A DNA stretch of 64,000 bases from Muscardinus avellanarius (GCA_963383645.1 OY726569.1:33815592-33879591), one strand, 5' to 3'; positions 1 to 11,271 are shown, counted from the first letter of the stretch. The notes: generated from the sequence alone by a model not told the origin. Numbers and translations: made by a program.

Positions 1-954
1 AAAGTCAATTTACAATGGATCAAAGACTTGGAAATTAAACCAGAGACTTTGAAGCTCCTTGAAGAGGGCTTAGGTCCAACACTACAACACATAGGCACAG
101 ACAAACATTTCCTCAACAAGACCCCAAAGGCACAACAAATTAAAAGGAGAACCAATACATGGGATTGCATGAAACTGAAGAGCTTCTGTTCAGCAAAGGA
201 AACTATCAAGAATCTCAGTCGAGAGTCAACAGAATGGGAGAAGATTTTTGCCACCTACACCACTGATAGAGGACTAATATCTAGAATATACAGAGAACTC
301 AAGAAACTCAACACTAAGAAAACAAAGCATCCAATAACAAAATGGGCAAATGAACTAAATAGACACTTCACAAAAGAAGAAATTCAAATGGCCAATAAAT
401 GCATGAAAAAATGCTCAACATCACTGGCAATCAGAGAGATGCAAATCAAAACTACCCTGAGATTTCACCTAACTCCAACTAGAATGGCCATCATTCAAAA
501 CACAAACAACAGATGCTGGCGAGGATGTGGAGAAGTGGGAACTCTAAGACATTGTTGGTGGGATTGCAAATTAGTGCAACCACTTTGGAAAACAGTATGG
601 AGAATCCTCAGAAGAATGGGAACAAATCTACCATTTGATCCAGCAATACCACTGTTGGGTATCTACCCAAAAGAAAAGAAACCAAACTACCAAACTAATG
701 CATGTGTCTCTATGTTCATAGCTGCACAATTTACCATAGCCAAACTATGGAACCAGCCAAGATGTCCATCAACAGATTAATGGATTACAAAACAGTGGGA
801 TATGTACACAATGGAATTTTACTCAGCCATCAAAAAAAACTCAATTACATCATTTTCAGGGAAATGGATGGAACTGGAGGACATTATGCTAAGTGAGATT
901 AGTCAGGCACAAAAAATAAGAAATCAGATGCTTTCCCTAACATGTGAGAGTTAG
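1..954 (+). pseudogene. L1 ORF2 C-terminal fragment, one internal stop
   Basis: The frame is open from base 1 and ends at TAG 952-954 (318 codons), interrupted by TAA at 778-780 where the 61-kb copy has GAA (Glu), a single-base nonsense change. ORF2 encodes the endonuclease/reverse transcriptase of L1; only the region after the RT domain is present. A cysteine motif of the form C-x3-C-x7-H-x4-C is intact at 514-567, matching the known C-terminal Cys-rich motif of L1 ORF2. The element cannot give a complete product from this copy. Confidence 0.92.
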
Positions 955-1212
955 GGAGAAAAGAGGAGCAAACAAGACAACCTAATGGAGGAGAAAGGAG
1001 GGGGGAAGAGGAAAATCTCTAAAGCACACAATGTACTTAAACATATTGAAGTCAATCACTTAGCCAAGCAAGGGAGGGAGGGACGGGGAGGGAATGGGGT
1101 GGGATTTGGGTAGGGGTTAAATCAGCGATGAGTACATGTTTGTACACGCAAGTTTTTTACCCCAATAAGTTGTATGAATATAATGCACCAATAAAAAAAA
1201 ATTTTTAAAAAA
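1..1212 (+). mobile_element. L1 (LINE-1) 3' end, 5' part outside window
   Basis: ORF2 C-terminal coding sequence is open from base 1 and followed by a purine-rich, G-rich 3' UTR, a 'gcaccaataaa' end and an A-rich tail near 1192-1212. The same 3' UTR recurs at 56.2 and 61.6 kb, and antisense relatives of L1 3' ends occur at 2.7, 4.3, 34.2, 51.0 and 51.3 kb, showing an L1 lineage that was active in this genome. The 5' end lies beyond the window, so full length cannot be judged. Close similarity to the 61-kb copy suggests a fairly recent insertion. Confidence 0.93.
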
Positions 1213-1388
1213 TGTTAATCTCTAGGAGCCACATGTGATCCTTCCAGCTGCCTACCTCACTACTTCTGTGCATATTTGCTCATAGTTCTAGTGAAAGATT
1301 CAGATTCTCCCCTTTGATCTCAGTGCACAACTATCACCTATAATTCCTCTTTCATCAATTCAAATGATGGACCATTTCAATGGAAAAC

Positions 1389-1580
1389 TTTTTTTTTTGG
1401 TGGTACTGGGGTTCCTGGAAACCCTTCCACACCTGGGCTACACTCCCAGACCCCTTTTTATACTTTTTATTTGGAAACAGGGTCTCATAAGCCAGCGCGG
1501 CTGGCTGTGAACCTGCGTGATCCTCCTGTCTCAGCTTCCCAAGCATGGGGATTACAAACCTGCGCCACCACGCCCGGCTC
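1389..1580 (-). mobile_element. B1-dID SINE, short young subfamily (type A)
   Basis: On the plus strand it starts with the reversed A-tail and 'ggtggtactggggttcctgg' and ends 'cacgcccggct', the 5' end of the B1 monomer. A 14-bp TSD with one mismatch brackets it (1378-1391 and 1581-1594, CAAtGGAAAACTTT). Type A means the compact B1 arm (GCTGGCTTAAGAGACCCTG on the sense strand) and the ID arm ending GGGTTTCCAGGAACCCC. Confidence 0.9.
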
Positions 1581-1594
1581 CAAGGGAAAACTTT

Positions 1595-2664
1595 ATGCCA
1601 GCACTCTCAATGTTTTATATCTTCCCTGATGATTGTACATATCTGTCACTCTAGCCATTTATTTTTGTCCCACTATATCTTGATATCAGCATATCACTAG
1701 ACAAAACTGTATATTTGAGTGGGTTATGACACTCCAACCCTCACGTAGTCAGTATGGATTACTTGAATATTATGTTGATCAGTTAAGTCATTCCAATCTC
1801 TTCAAATTCCTCCCATCACCTATCACTAGTGATACCACTGCAACAGGTGCATATCATCACAGAGAAAATTGTAGCTATCATCCCTTACCTTTCAGTTTTA
1901 ATCTCTCTACATAATAAGTGAATTTCAAAACAATGAAATCATAATTGTTTTCAGTTTCATATATTTTTCTCTGGGCTGAGAGGATACTGTTCATTCTCTT
2001 GTTAAGAAAGATTTTTTTTTCTACTAGTGGCCTGGATCTTTATTTCTTCCATTACCTGGATACTAATCTTGAGTATTCTCACCCTCTGTTCAAACACTAC
2101 TGTTGGCTCTCTCATAAGTCCTACTATTAATTCTCTTATTTAATTTGCTGATATTAATTCTTCCTGTTTTCACTTCTGAATAAGAATTGCTCTATATCAT
2201 TCTTTTTTCAGTTTTAGTGGAGCTTCAGAATGGATGTTCTATACAGTGATTTTTAAACATGATTGCACATTAGAATTCACCCAGGGAAACTTTAGGTAAT
2301 TACTAATCTTCCCTAGAAATCCTAAAGAATTTGAGAAAAAAAGAGACATAGATACTGTGGTCTAGTAGAAAAGGCATTTTAAAAAGTACCCCATGTGATT
2401 AAAAAATGTAACCAGATTGTTTTAAATGATTGTTCTACTATTTCTGTTGTAGATTATTGATGAAATGATCTTCCCTCTTAATATTTCTTCACTCTTAATA
2501 TTCTACTTTTTTATTCTACTTTCTACTTTTGTATTCTCATGAAATTATTCTTTTGTGGGCCATCAACATACAGATAGAAATTTCTAACTATAGCTATTTT
2601 CTTTTCTCATATATTTCTTTAATTCTGAGCCTCCTTCGAGAATGACCATGCTGATTTTCTTTTT
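1595..2664. other. AT-rich unique sequence, nothing recognised
   Basis: Two short open frames (about 60 codons, 1726-1914 and 1945-2130) show no family features or coding bias and look like chance. I see no repeat that I can name, no TSD-bounded insertion and no structured RNA. Confidence 0.4.
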
Positions 2665-3275
2665 TTAATTGGTGTATTGAGGTCATACCTCTTAATGGAG
2701 TAAAAGATGGTAGGGTTATACATGCACACATCACTCATTTAGCCCTTCCCCAACTCCCTCCCCTCTCCTTTCTTTCATATTTGGCTTAGTGATTGACTTT
2801 GATATATTTGTGAATGTGCATCATGTACTTTATGGACTTTTCCTCTTTCTCCCTTTGAATCCCTTTCAGTTAGGTCACCTTATTTGCTCATCTATAGTTT
2901 CTCTTTCTTCATCTAGAGTTCATCCTATGACCCTTTTTCTCCCTAGATTCCACACACTAAGGGAAACATCCAATTTCTTACTTTTTGTGACTGACTAATC
3001 TCGGCATAATGTTCTCCGATTCCATCTATTTCTCCAAAAATGACATAATCTTGTTCTTCTTTATGGCTGAGTAAAATTTCACTGTGTATATATCTCATTG
3101 TTTTGTAATCCATTCATCTTTGAAAGATATCTTGGCAGTTTACACAGTTTGGCAATTGTAAATTGTGTGGCTATGAACATAGATAGGAATGCATTTGTTT
3201 GGTAGTTTGGTTTCCATTCTTTTAGGTAAATACCCATTCTTTTAGGTATTGCTGGATCTTATGGTCTTTAAAAAT
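2664..3275 (-). mobile_element. L1 3' end, antisense
   Basis: Plus-strand sequence opens with 'ttaattggtgtattgaggtc', the complement of the L1 3' terminus, then the C/T-rich complement of the 3' UTR and the end of ORF2 up to 'gtattgctggatc'. It is more diverged than the copies at 1 and 61 kb. A 15-bp segment (CCATTCTTTTAGGTA) is repeated at 3214-3228 and 3233-3247, a small duplication not seen in the other copies. The boundary near 3275 is approximate. Confidence 0.85.
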
Positions 3276-3284
3276 CTTTGCAAA

Positions 3285-3514
3285 GGCTGGGCGTGGTGGC
3301 GCACGCTTGTAATCCCCACGCTTGAGAGGCTGAGACAGGAGGATCACACAGGTTCAAAGCCAGCCTCAGCTACTTAGTGGGACTCTCAGCAACTTGGTGA
3401 GACGCTGTTTCCAAATAAAATGTAAAAAATAGGCCTGGGAGTATAGTCCGGAGGTAGAAAGTCCGCTGGGTTCCACCCCCAGTATCACAAAAAAATTAAT
3501 AAATAAATACAAAT
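3285..3514 (+). mobile_element. B1-dID SINE
   Basis: Starts 'ggctgggcgtggtggcgcacgc' and ends after 'ccccagtatcac' with an A/T-rich tail (taaataaata). A 15-bp TSD with two mismatches (AAAAATCTTtGCaAA at 3270-3284, 3515-3529) defines the ends. The B1 arm has CAGCCTCAGCTACTTAGTGGGACTCTC, intermediate between the long and short subfamilies seen here. Confidence 0.9.
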
Positions 3515-3831
3515 AAAAATCTTAGCGAAGCCATTGTTCTTGGAAGTCCCTTAGTATGTTTTCCTCAATTTTCAGTTCTGCTTCTTTCTCCTGTCCTACC
3601 TCTCAAAAAGCAGCCTTTGCCAGGTTTCTGCACTTGGTTCCTTTTTTCTTTTCTTTTTATCAGCACCTTGAAGAATCTCTCTTCCTGCACTATTCAAAGA
3701 TTATAAATATATGCTTCTATAGCCCTCATTTTACCTCTAGACTTTTATTCTATAGCATCATATTCATATCCCAGTAACTACCAAGTGACTCTAGATTTGT
3801 ATCTCAGATCCACTTTAAGTAATCTCTCTTT

Positions 3832-3896
3832 GCTGGGCGTGGTGGCGCACGCTTGTAATCCCAGCATTTGGGATGCTGAGACAGGAGGATCGCGGT
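3832..3896 (+). mobile_element. B1-dID SINE, only the 5' 65 bp
   Basis: A clean 5' half of the B1 monomer, from 'gctgggcgtggtggcgcacg' to 'acaggaggatcgcgg', then unrelated DNA. It has no linker, ID arm or A-tail. Loss of the 3' side is unusual for a retroposon, which is normally truncated at the 5' side, so a later deletion or rearrangement is likely. Confidence 0.8.
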
Positions 3897-3961
3897 ACTA
3901 TATTTCCAAATACAAGTAGGCTTGAAAATTCCAAAATAACATTTTGACATTTCTTTTATTT

Positions 3962-4026
3962 TGAAGCCTAACACTTTCTTATGCTTTACCAGGAATCCAT
4001 ATTTACATTAGCTCTCACAAGACTCT
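3962..4026 (+). repeat. Left arm of a 65-bp imperfect inverted repeat
   Basis: The reverse complement of this segment aligns without gaps to 4584-4648 with 52 of 65 matches by hand count. The interval between the arms holds a degraded SINE and an antisense L1 3' end. I cannot assign the arm to a known family. Confidence 0.75.
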
Positions 4027-4096
4027 GTGCCAGCATAAACTTGCCTCTGTCCATTTTGTTTACTGAAAGTTAGTGTTCAGCCGCAGTGTAAAAATT

Positions 4097-4300
4097 ATAG
4101 CATGCCTGTAATCCCAGTACTTGGGAGGCTCAGAGAGGAGGATCACAGGTTTGAGGACAGCCTCAGCAAGTAGTGAGATTCTTGTCATCCCAATGGACCT
4201 ATTTTAAAACAAAAATAACAAAAGAGAGCTGAAAGTGTAGCTCAGAGGTAGAATGCCTCCAGGTTCAACAACAAGTATGACATACCAACACACAAAAATT
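4097..4300 (+). mobile_element. B1-dID SINE, degraded
   Basis: Recognisable by 'gcctgtaatcccagtacttg', 'cagcctcagcaagtagtgag' and the ID arm 'gtagctcagaggtagaatgcc'. The 5' tip is lost and the linker is rich in A. An older subfamily with AGACTCTTGTCATCC-like sequence between the arms. Confidence 0.8.
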
Positions 4301-4325
4301 TAGTATGATGTGCTATCCCTTTTTA

Positions 4326-4589
4326 TTTTTTATTTTTGGTGCATTGTAATCACACATCTTAATGAGGTACAAGATGAGGTGGAGCCAACATGCACACGTA
4401 ACATTTTGCTCTTTCCCAATTTCTACCCCATCCCTCCCCCTCCCTCCTTCTCATGTTTAGCTTAGTGACTGGTATATTTGTGAATGTATATCATGTGCAT
4501 TAAGGAGTTTCCCACTTCCCCCCTCCTATCACCCTCGGTTAGGTCACCTTATTTGTTCATATAAGATTTCTTCTTCTTCATCTGGAGTC
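4326..4589 (-). mobile_element. L1 3' UTR, antisense, 5'-truncated
   Basis: Plus strand starts 'tttttggtgcattgtaatcac', the complement of the L1 3' terminus, and runs through the C/T-rich UTR complement to 'cttcttcatctggagtct'. It breaks off within the UTR at the edge of the right arm of the inverted repeat (4584-4648), with short shared sequence AGTCT at the junction. Confidence 0.85.
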
Positions 4590-4648
4590 TTGTGAGAGCC
4601 AATGCAAATGTGGGTTCATGGTAAATCATGGCAAAGTACTTGGCTTCA
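4584..4648 (-). repeat. Right arm of the 65-bp inverted repeat
   Basis: Pairs with 3962-4026 in inverted orientation (about 80% identity by hand). Its first bases overlap the 5' edge of the antisense L1 fragment. See the finding for possible explanations. Confidence 0.75.
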
Positions 4649-4751
4649 TAAACTTAAGTAAAATAATAGTAATTGAAAAGCCATTAAAATCTGTGTATAC
4701 TTTTTTCTCTAACCAGAAAGAACCAAACAAACTTTAAAAATAGCTCTTAGA

Positions 4752-4958
4752 GCTGGGTGTGGTGGCCCATGCTTGTAATCCCAGCATTTGGGAGGCAGAG
4801 ACAGAAGGATCACAGTTCGAAGACAGCCTCAGCTACTTAGTGAGGCCCTTTGCAACGCAGTCAGACCCTGTTTCAAAACAAAGAATAAAAAATAGGGCTG
4901 GGGGTATAGCTCAAAAGTAGAATGCCCCTGAGTTCCATCCCCAGTACTGCAAAAAAAC
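4752..4958 (+). mobile_element. B1-dID SINE, long subfamily (type B)
   Basis: Complete two-arm element: 'gctgggtgtggtgg', 'cctcagctacttagtgaggccc', linker 'caaagaataaaaaatagggctggggg', ID arm 'agaatgcccctgagttccat'. The flanks share AAAATAGCT(C/G)TT. This is the long form of the B1 arm, with the extra TTTGCAACGCAGTCAG segment. Confidence 0.9.
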
Positions 4959-5151
4959 AAAATAGCTGTTTGCCTTTTGGGGATCCATTTTGTTTAACTT
5001 ACATGGTATTATAATGGTAGCTCTTATAGTAATTTTGGCATCTTGTCACTATGATAGATAAAGCAATCATGCAGAGGCACAACTGGATCTCAAAGTGAAT
5101 GGGGCTAACACTAGCCAAAGCATATATGTGTGTTAAAATGCTTGGCTTCTT

Positions 5152-5353
5152 GCCAGGCGTGGTGGCGCACGCTTGTAATCCCTGCGCTTAGGAGGTAGAG
5201 ACAGGGATCGCGCAGGTTCGAAGCCAGCAGCATTGGCTTAAGAGACCCTGTTTCCAAATTTTAAAAAAAGTATAAAATAGGTCTGGGAGCATAACCCGGA
5301 GGTAGAAGGGCTTGTAGGAACCCCAGTACCACAAAAAAAAAAAAAAAAAAAAA
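5152..5353 (+). mobile_element. B1-dID SINE, type A
   Basis: Starts 'gccaggcgtggtggcgcacgc', has a box-B-like GGTTCGAAGCC in the B1 arm, compact 'ggcttaagagaccctg', ID arm 'cccggaggtagaagggc' and a long A tail. Flanks share CTTGG(g)CTTCTT as TSD. Confidence 0.9.
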
Positions 5354-5582
5354 TTCTTGGGCTTCTTTAGACAAATTACCTCTTATTCTAGAGTTATGTA
5401 ACTGGTAGAAGGGTTGATAAGAGGGAAAGAAGAAATAAGTACAATTGGTCCATACTTTAATAACACATGTAAAATGAAAACTCAAATAGAAAATCAGGCT
5501 TAATTACATTAAAGACACTAAAAAAAAAATTCTGATTCTCAAAAATTTTATTATCTGCTATTTTTCAGGAACACAGCTATGT

Positions 5583-5790
5583 GCCAGGTTTAGTACTACA
5601 TACCTATAATCCCAGTACATGGAAAGTTAGGACAGGAGGATTGCAGGTTTGAGGATAGATTCAGCAACTTAAAGAGACTCTCAGTCACCTATTTGAACCT
5701 TGTTTAAAAATTAAAATTAAATAGGGCTGTGGCTATGGCTCAGTGGGCAAATGCTCCTAGGCTCAATTCCTAGTGCCACAAAAAGTAAAA

Positions 5791-5791
<1 letters not shown>
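5583..5791 (+). mobile_element. B1-dID SINE, older subfamily
   Basis: 'ataatcccagtacatgg', 'gattgcaggtttgaggatag', linker with AGACTCTCAGTCACC, ID arm 'ggctatggctcagtgggcaaatgct'. The tail has become the (GAAA)n repeat that follows. Confidence 0.8.

Positions 5792-5846
<55 letters not shown>
5792..5846 (+). repeat. (GAAA)n microsatellite in a SINE tail
   Basis: About 13 units of GAAA continue the A-tail of the preceding SINE. Open frames of Lys/Glu/Arg or Phe/Leu/Ser repeats across it are artefacts of the repeat. Confidence 0.95.
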
Positions 5847-5989
5847 GCAAAAATGAAATACATGTCTTTGATAAATGTAGGCAGAAGCACCAGCAAAACT
5901 CCTGGCAATGTGAAATTGTGGGGAATCAAATTAGCAGGAAACTATTTATGAAGCTCTACGATTGGGCTATAAGATCTATTTTAAAGGTA

Positions 5990-6195
5990 CCCTGCAGGAT
6001 GTGGTGGTTTACACCTATAATCCTAGTATTTGGAAGACTAAAACAGAATGATTACAAGATCAAAGCCAGCCTCAGTAACTAAGTGAGGCCTGTTTCCAAA
6101 TAAAGAATAAAATAGGGCTAGAGTAGAAAAATAAAATAGATCTTAGAAGTAGAACACCCCTAGGTTCAATCCCTAGCACCACAAAAAAATAAAAC
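5990..6195 (+). mobile_element. B1-dID SINE, strongly diverged
   Basis: 'gatgtggtggtttacacctataatcc', 'cagcctcagtaactaagtgaggcc', 'agaacacccctaggttcaatccctagcacc'. Part of the ID arm is disturbed by an extra A-rich segment (aaaaataaaatag). Old copy without clear TSD. Confidence 0.75.
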
Positions 6196-6268
6196 TAAGA
6201 TAAAGATATCCTGACCTATTCTCAGTGGACTCAAATGGAGAATTTACATGACTAATTGATATTTTTTT

Positions 6269-6293
6269 ATCAGTGTTCAAATTGAACACTGAT
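6269..6293. repeat. 25-bp palindrome, 12-bp perfect arms
   Basis: ATCAGTGTTCAA, one A, then the exact reverse complement. It could form a cruciform or RNA hairpin. It lies in otherwise unremarkable AT-rich DNA. Confidence 0.9.
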
Positions 6294-7403
6294 TCTCAAA
6301 TTTTAACCTTGAAAATACCTGCATCTATTCAATGGCACCTTCTGAAAATAACATTTGTAATTAAAAAAATAAAAAAACTAGTTATACTAAATATATAAAA
6401 ATTGCTATTGCTGATTTGAAGCTAAGTTTCTTGACTAATATACATTATAAAAACCAATCTATTGATCTTTCTTTGGGTTTCACTTCCATCAATATAAATC
6501 ACTAAATAATAACATTTCAGAGTTTAATACTTTAGGTATATGTATGTAGAAAGATAAAACAAGAAAGTTATAGAACTTATATTGTTGGAAGTAAAGAGTT
6601 TATGAATCTGCTTTATCTCTTTGTCATGATTCAAGAGCAAAAATCTAAAAACCCGTGAATTTCCAAGGTAAAACTGGTTCATTATATAAAGAAAAAAAAA
6701 GTATTATCTTGGGAGTTTGTGTAAGCTTCCTCACACTTGAAGTCTTTTCATGCTTGCTTATTGTACTTTTATAAAATATATTTTAAATTTAGAGCAACAA
6801 TAAAAATTATATTTCCCTTTTTGTTAATATTGGTTCTTATAAATTCTGAGTAAAACATCTCTTTTGTTTAAAAAAAAATTAAAACTACCCTAACATGGAT
6901 TTCCAAAACAGGTTCTCACTATGTTTTCTATTTCTGAGTCAATAAAAGTAGTCTACTTTGATAATATAGTCACAGATGATATCGTGACTTGCAGTCACTG
7001 CAAGGAAAAAAAGAAATTGTTAATAAAAGAAACATCTGTATATTTGTGGAAATATAATAATCTCTCACATCCAAGCTTATTTGGTGGCACTACCATAATA
7101 TTCTATTTGCTTTCTCCCCCATAAATATGTAAACAGGCAAAGGGAATGTGAAAAAATAAAAATATTCATCCAGTCACATAAGTGACTGAATAGGCCTAAT
7201 CAAAATTAACTTCACACTTTCCCCATAATCCTATATGTTTAGCTTTTGAAAGTCTGTCTTTTAAATATGCTATTTTTCTTAATTTGGAGTTAATCAACTA
7301 AAATAGGTTCATCCCTTTCATTTCATCAGTATCACAAAGTGACTGTCTGGGAGCCTGAGTTCTAATGAGGAAGCCATTCCAAACACGTACAGACAAAGCA
7401 GTG

Positions 7404-7417
7404 GTTACCCTGGCAAC
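7404..7417 (+). promoter_or_regulatory. RFX (X-box)-like site
   Basis: GTTACCCTGGCAAC has both X-box half-sites (GTTRCC and RGYAAC) with the usual 2-bp spacing, close to the RFX consensus GTTGCCATGGCAAC. RFX factors bind such sites in ciliary and other genes. No promoter or exon is visible next to it, so a distal element or chance match is equally possible. Confidence 0.4.
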
Positions 7418-8508
7418 GAGAACCATGAAAAAGCTCTTAGAATAGTTATTCCCACCCTTACACATGAGTCCTTTTCATTTCAGTAAAGCTTCCTGTCAGA
7501 ATGCATTCATCAATGTAATTTACCAAACTTTGGGAGATTAAATCTCTCTCTTCAGAAGAATGTAAAAATAAAATAAAATCAAACCTGTAAGTGAAAATCA
7601 ACAGCCATGCTGAAATTACAAATGTGTCATCCACTGAGGCTTCAAAGGAAGTAAAGGACATAAGATTCTTGAATACAGTCAACATCGCTTTGAACTGAGA
7701 TTAATTTTTATTTGATTCTTATCTGAGGAAACAGAAGGTAGATGCATCAGGAAGGGGAACAGGTGAATTTTTAATCACTACCTCTAAATTTATCCCTTGT
7801 AATTCACAGACCTCTTGTATTAAATAGCAAAAGTTCCTTAAAACTTCAATGAGCATACGTGGCAATTTATGGTATTCTTTATAAACATGGAACTTTAAGT
7901 GTTGTTTACCAAGAAAAGCAGATTCTGAAAATGTGGTATTTTTTCAGTTGATGGAATGAAGGGTTTTCAAGCAGGACCCTTGAACCTGTGTCTTATCTAC
8001 ATATGCAACAGAGAAAGGCAAACAGGCGGCATCGTCGGTTGTGCAGCATCTCAAACAAGGAGGAAACACATCTGGAAATAAAAGGTGTTCAGCCGGAAGA
8101 AATGTCCATAAATAAAACAAGCGCAACCTTCTATTTGGCCTTCTTACTGGAAATCAAATTCCTCAAGTTTAAAATACAGCCACTAAATGTAATACAAAAG
8201 CAGAATCACACACCTTCAGCATTTCTTAAAACGTGAGCCCCCAGCAGATGCAGGCACAGCTCACAGTTCTGGTGATTTAACCTGTTTTCTCCACTAAGCA
8301 TACATCTATGACTGTTTTCAGCCAGCATGCTAGAACAAAAACATTCCTGTTGCCCTGGGCTATTTCTTTAAAGCCGTATCAAAATTACTTTTACCATAGA
8401 TTAGGTTATGTTTTAATGCTGAGAAAAGTTTATCTTGCTTTCATTTTTTGACCCATGGCACACTTAGCTTATGACAGCATTATGAGGCCAAACCTGCCAT
8501 TGCAAAAT

Positions 8509-8511
<3 letters not shown>

Positions 8512-8552
<41 letters not shown>
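8512..8552 (+). repeat. (CA)n microsatellite
   Basis: About 20 uninterrupted CA dinucleotides, not attached to a recognisable SINE tail. Confidence 0.97.
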
Positions 8553-8554
<2 letters not shown>

Positions 8555-11260
8555 TTCTTAAAAAAAAGGTGCTTTTCTAAAAAGGCTTACATTGATAGAA
8601 AGTGCAAGGCATCCTCACTTTTTTTTTTCACCTGAAGATTGAAAAGGAAACTCATTTCAGGTGGTAACATCGCACGATTGTTCCAGACACAAAATGAATC
8701 AGGTTTCCTGTTGAATTATGTGGGTAGTATTTCTTCTTTCCCCAGTGAGAAAATTTCTTGCTTAGAGCTGTGGCATGCAAACTAAAATATAGTGTTTCTC
8801 AGAATAGTTTTGAAAATTCAGTTCACATTTTTTTTTGTTGTTTGAGGATAATAAAATCACAACTTTCATTAAGTAAAAATAATATGAAATGAAATATCCA
8901 TGTGGAAAAAGTGACAATATAGGATGTGATAATGGAATATTTATTCGAGAATGTTTGCCAATTATATAACATTGGTACATGCTTCAGGAAAAATAATAGC
9001 CTGATAAAAACTATTTAGTGTTTGAATCTCAACCTTTCTTTCCGCTACTTTATTTTTTATCATAGAAATGTACACTTTAAAGACTATGGAGAGCATACTT
9101 TAAAATGTTAAATTTGTATTCTAGTACAAATAATTTATCTGTAATTTTTATTAGTTACCAAATAAATTAAAATACACAAATTTATTATTTATTACAATTC
9201 AGTTGTAAAAGTTACATTACAATTTTGTACTTACAAGAGAATATATAATTCAAGTACTTCCATGAAATAAAGTCCCATAATCAAAGTTTTTTACAATTAA
9301 ACCCACAGTGCAAAACCTCAGCTGAAAATTACTTATGAAACTTCCAATTATAGTTTTACTGGTTTAGGTATTCTCTTCACAGTTGAGAAATATAATGCAA
9401 ATAAAAGTTGAGTGTGTTCTGTCTCTAACTACAACATAAAGTTGATCTTCCATGTCATGTTTCTTAAAAGCAACTCTGAAATAAGTTTCTTCCAAACCCT
9501 CTAAATTATTTTCTTTCCCTAATGGCTTGTTGTATTGTTCCCCAGCAGAAATGACTAAAAGAGCCCTTTTGCACTTAATCTAATTACAGATTTTTGGAGA
9601 AACAGTGGTTACATAGTTCTCATTAACTGACTAAAAATCTGTACCATCTCCAGAGGTATAGAAGAGAGGGGAAAAAAAGGATGATTCCTTTTAAAGCTCC
9701 AGAAATGAATGTAAGTGTTCATATTCTGGTACATTAACAGTTTGTTCCAGTACATTGATATTTTATGTGGAAGCCCTACTCTGCAATTAATATGCCTGAT
9801 GCAAATTGAAAAACCCATAATCCATCCTTCTCTGTTGGAATGTAAGAGTATATTATTATTGAGAAGCTACAGGATACCAGAGCCATTTTTTAAACTTGAG
9901 TGCTCATTACCTTAAATCTGCATATAAAACAGTTTTGCATTCAGACGAGGTAATACATAACAGAATATATTGTGGTGCATATAAAAAAAAAAGTGCTCCA
10001 AATAAAAACGACCTGTGGGCTTCCTTTGTAGAAGAAATTTATGCAGTTCCAGGCATTAGGGATTAATGATAGCTAACAGCAAAAGAGGACGAATGAGCAT
10101 TAAAATACTGTGCCTAACTTTCCTGACTACCCCAAGGCTACAGGACAAACTGAATTGTCTAAATTTCCTGAAAGGTAAGGAGTACATATTTATCATTAAG
10201 CAAATACGGTATTTGGGGATTGCATCTGATTCAATCTCATTAGTGTTCCAAATTTTTTATAGTTCTATAAGAAGATGAGAGAATTTTAATGGAGGTAAGA
10301 GAGAAGTAAAAAAGAAAATTGTTTCTAACCTTTCAAAGAATCTCTTTTCTTAAGTCTTGCTTTTAAAATTATGCAGATAACTGCTCATAGGACATATCAT
10401 TCTGCTTGTGTCTCCTATGATTGACAAAATTCAAGATTTTGATGAAATTTTACAATGTTTTAAAAGGAAAGTTAACCACATACCTCTAAAGGAAAGAGAT
10501 TCAAATGCAATATGTTCTCAGAAATCGAAAGAGCCCAGGGATACAGGTTTACTTCCTTGAAGGATTTCTCCTAAACCTGTGCTATCATTTTATTCCTATC
10601 CCTACTCCCTGTGATCTGGGCTTCATTCAAATTTTATCATTTGCTTGGAATCTTATTGCCTTTCTTCCAACTCATCACTTGGGACAATTAGTGTGTTCCA
10701 CTAGCAGTTACCTGTGTAATTGTTTTATTCCACTTTACCAAGTGATAGGATTCTTGAGGCGAGAAGCTGTGATAGGTCCTGTATCTTCTAAAACAAATAA
10801 TAATGCTGACTAACATCTGCAAAAACAATATGTTTTGGCATAAAAATAGTTTCATATTTATTTACTTAAGAAAATAAATGTTATTTTCTAAACAACAAAA
10901 ATAAAAGAAACTCTGTAGAATAGGTTCTTTTACTTACCATTAGGTAATCTTAAGAGTCAAGCTGTGTAATTTTTTTTCCTACTACTATTCAAAGATTATC
11001 AGAGAAAAAAGACAAAATTTGGAACCATAAAGTATCAAGCATCTTCATATTATACAAAAATTTAGATCTAAGAATCTATATCAGTATGACCTATAGAACT
11101 AAATTAGTCAGATTCATATCACACCTTTAGGCCTATATCAGTGCGGGAAAGTTCATATATGAACTAATTGGAGAGGCAAGGTATTTTATTGTAATGCATT
11201 TTAATCCTCCATAGATACTATGTGATATCTATATATCATATGTAGAATAAAGTTTCATAT
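8553..11260. other. Unique AT-rich DNA
   Basis: No young repeat. 10505-10813 holds a 102-codon open frame with no recognised domain; the text 'ttcttgaggcgagaagctgtgataggtcctgtatctt' faintly recalls the end of an L2-like element but is too diverged to call. Confidence 0.35.
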
Positions 11261-11271
11261 ATACATATGAA

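Larger units (their letters stand above)
6196..8511. other. Unique AT-rich DNA with two local motifs
   Basis: No interspersed repeat recognised over 2.3 kb. It contains a 25-bp near-perfect palindrome at 6269-6293 and an RFX/X-box-like site at 7404-7417, both listed separately. The stretch 7740-8230 is less AT-rich. Short open frames of 60-82 codons on both strands show no recognisable domain. Confidence 0.4.

Noticed and set aside
5792..5846. CRISPR-like or satellite array
   Set aside because: Simple tetranucleotide repeat without spacers; not a CRISPR.
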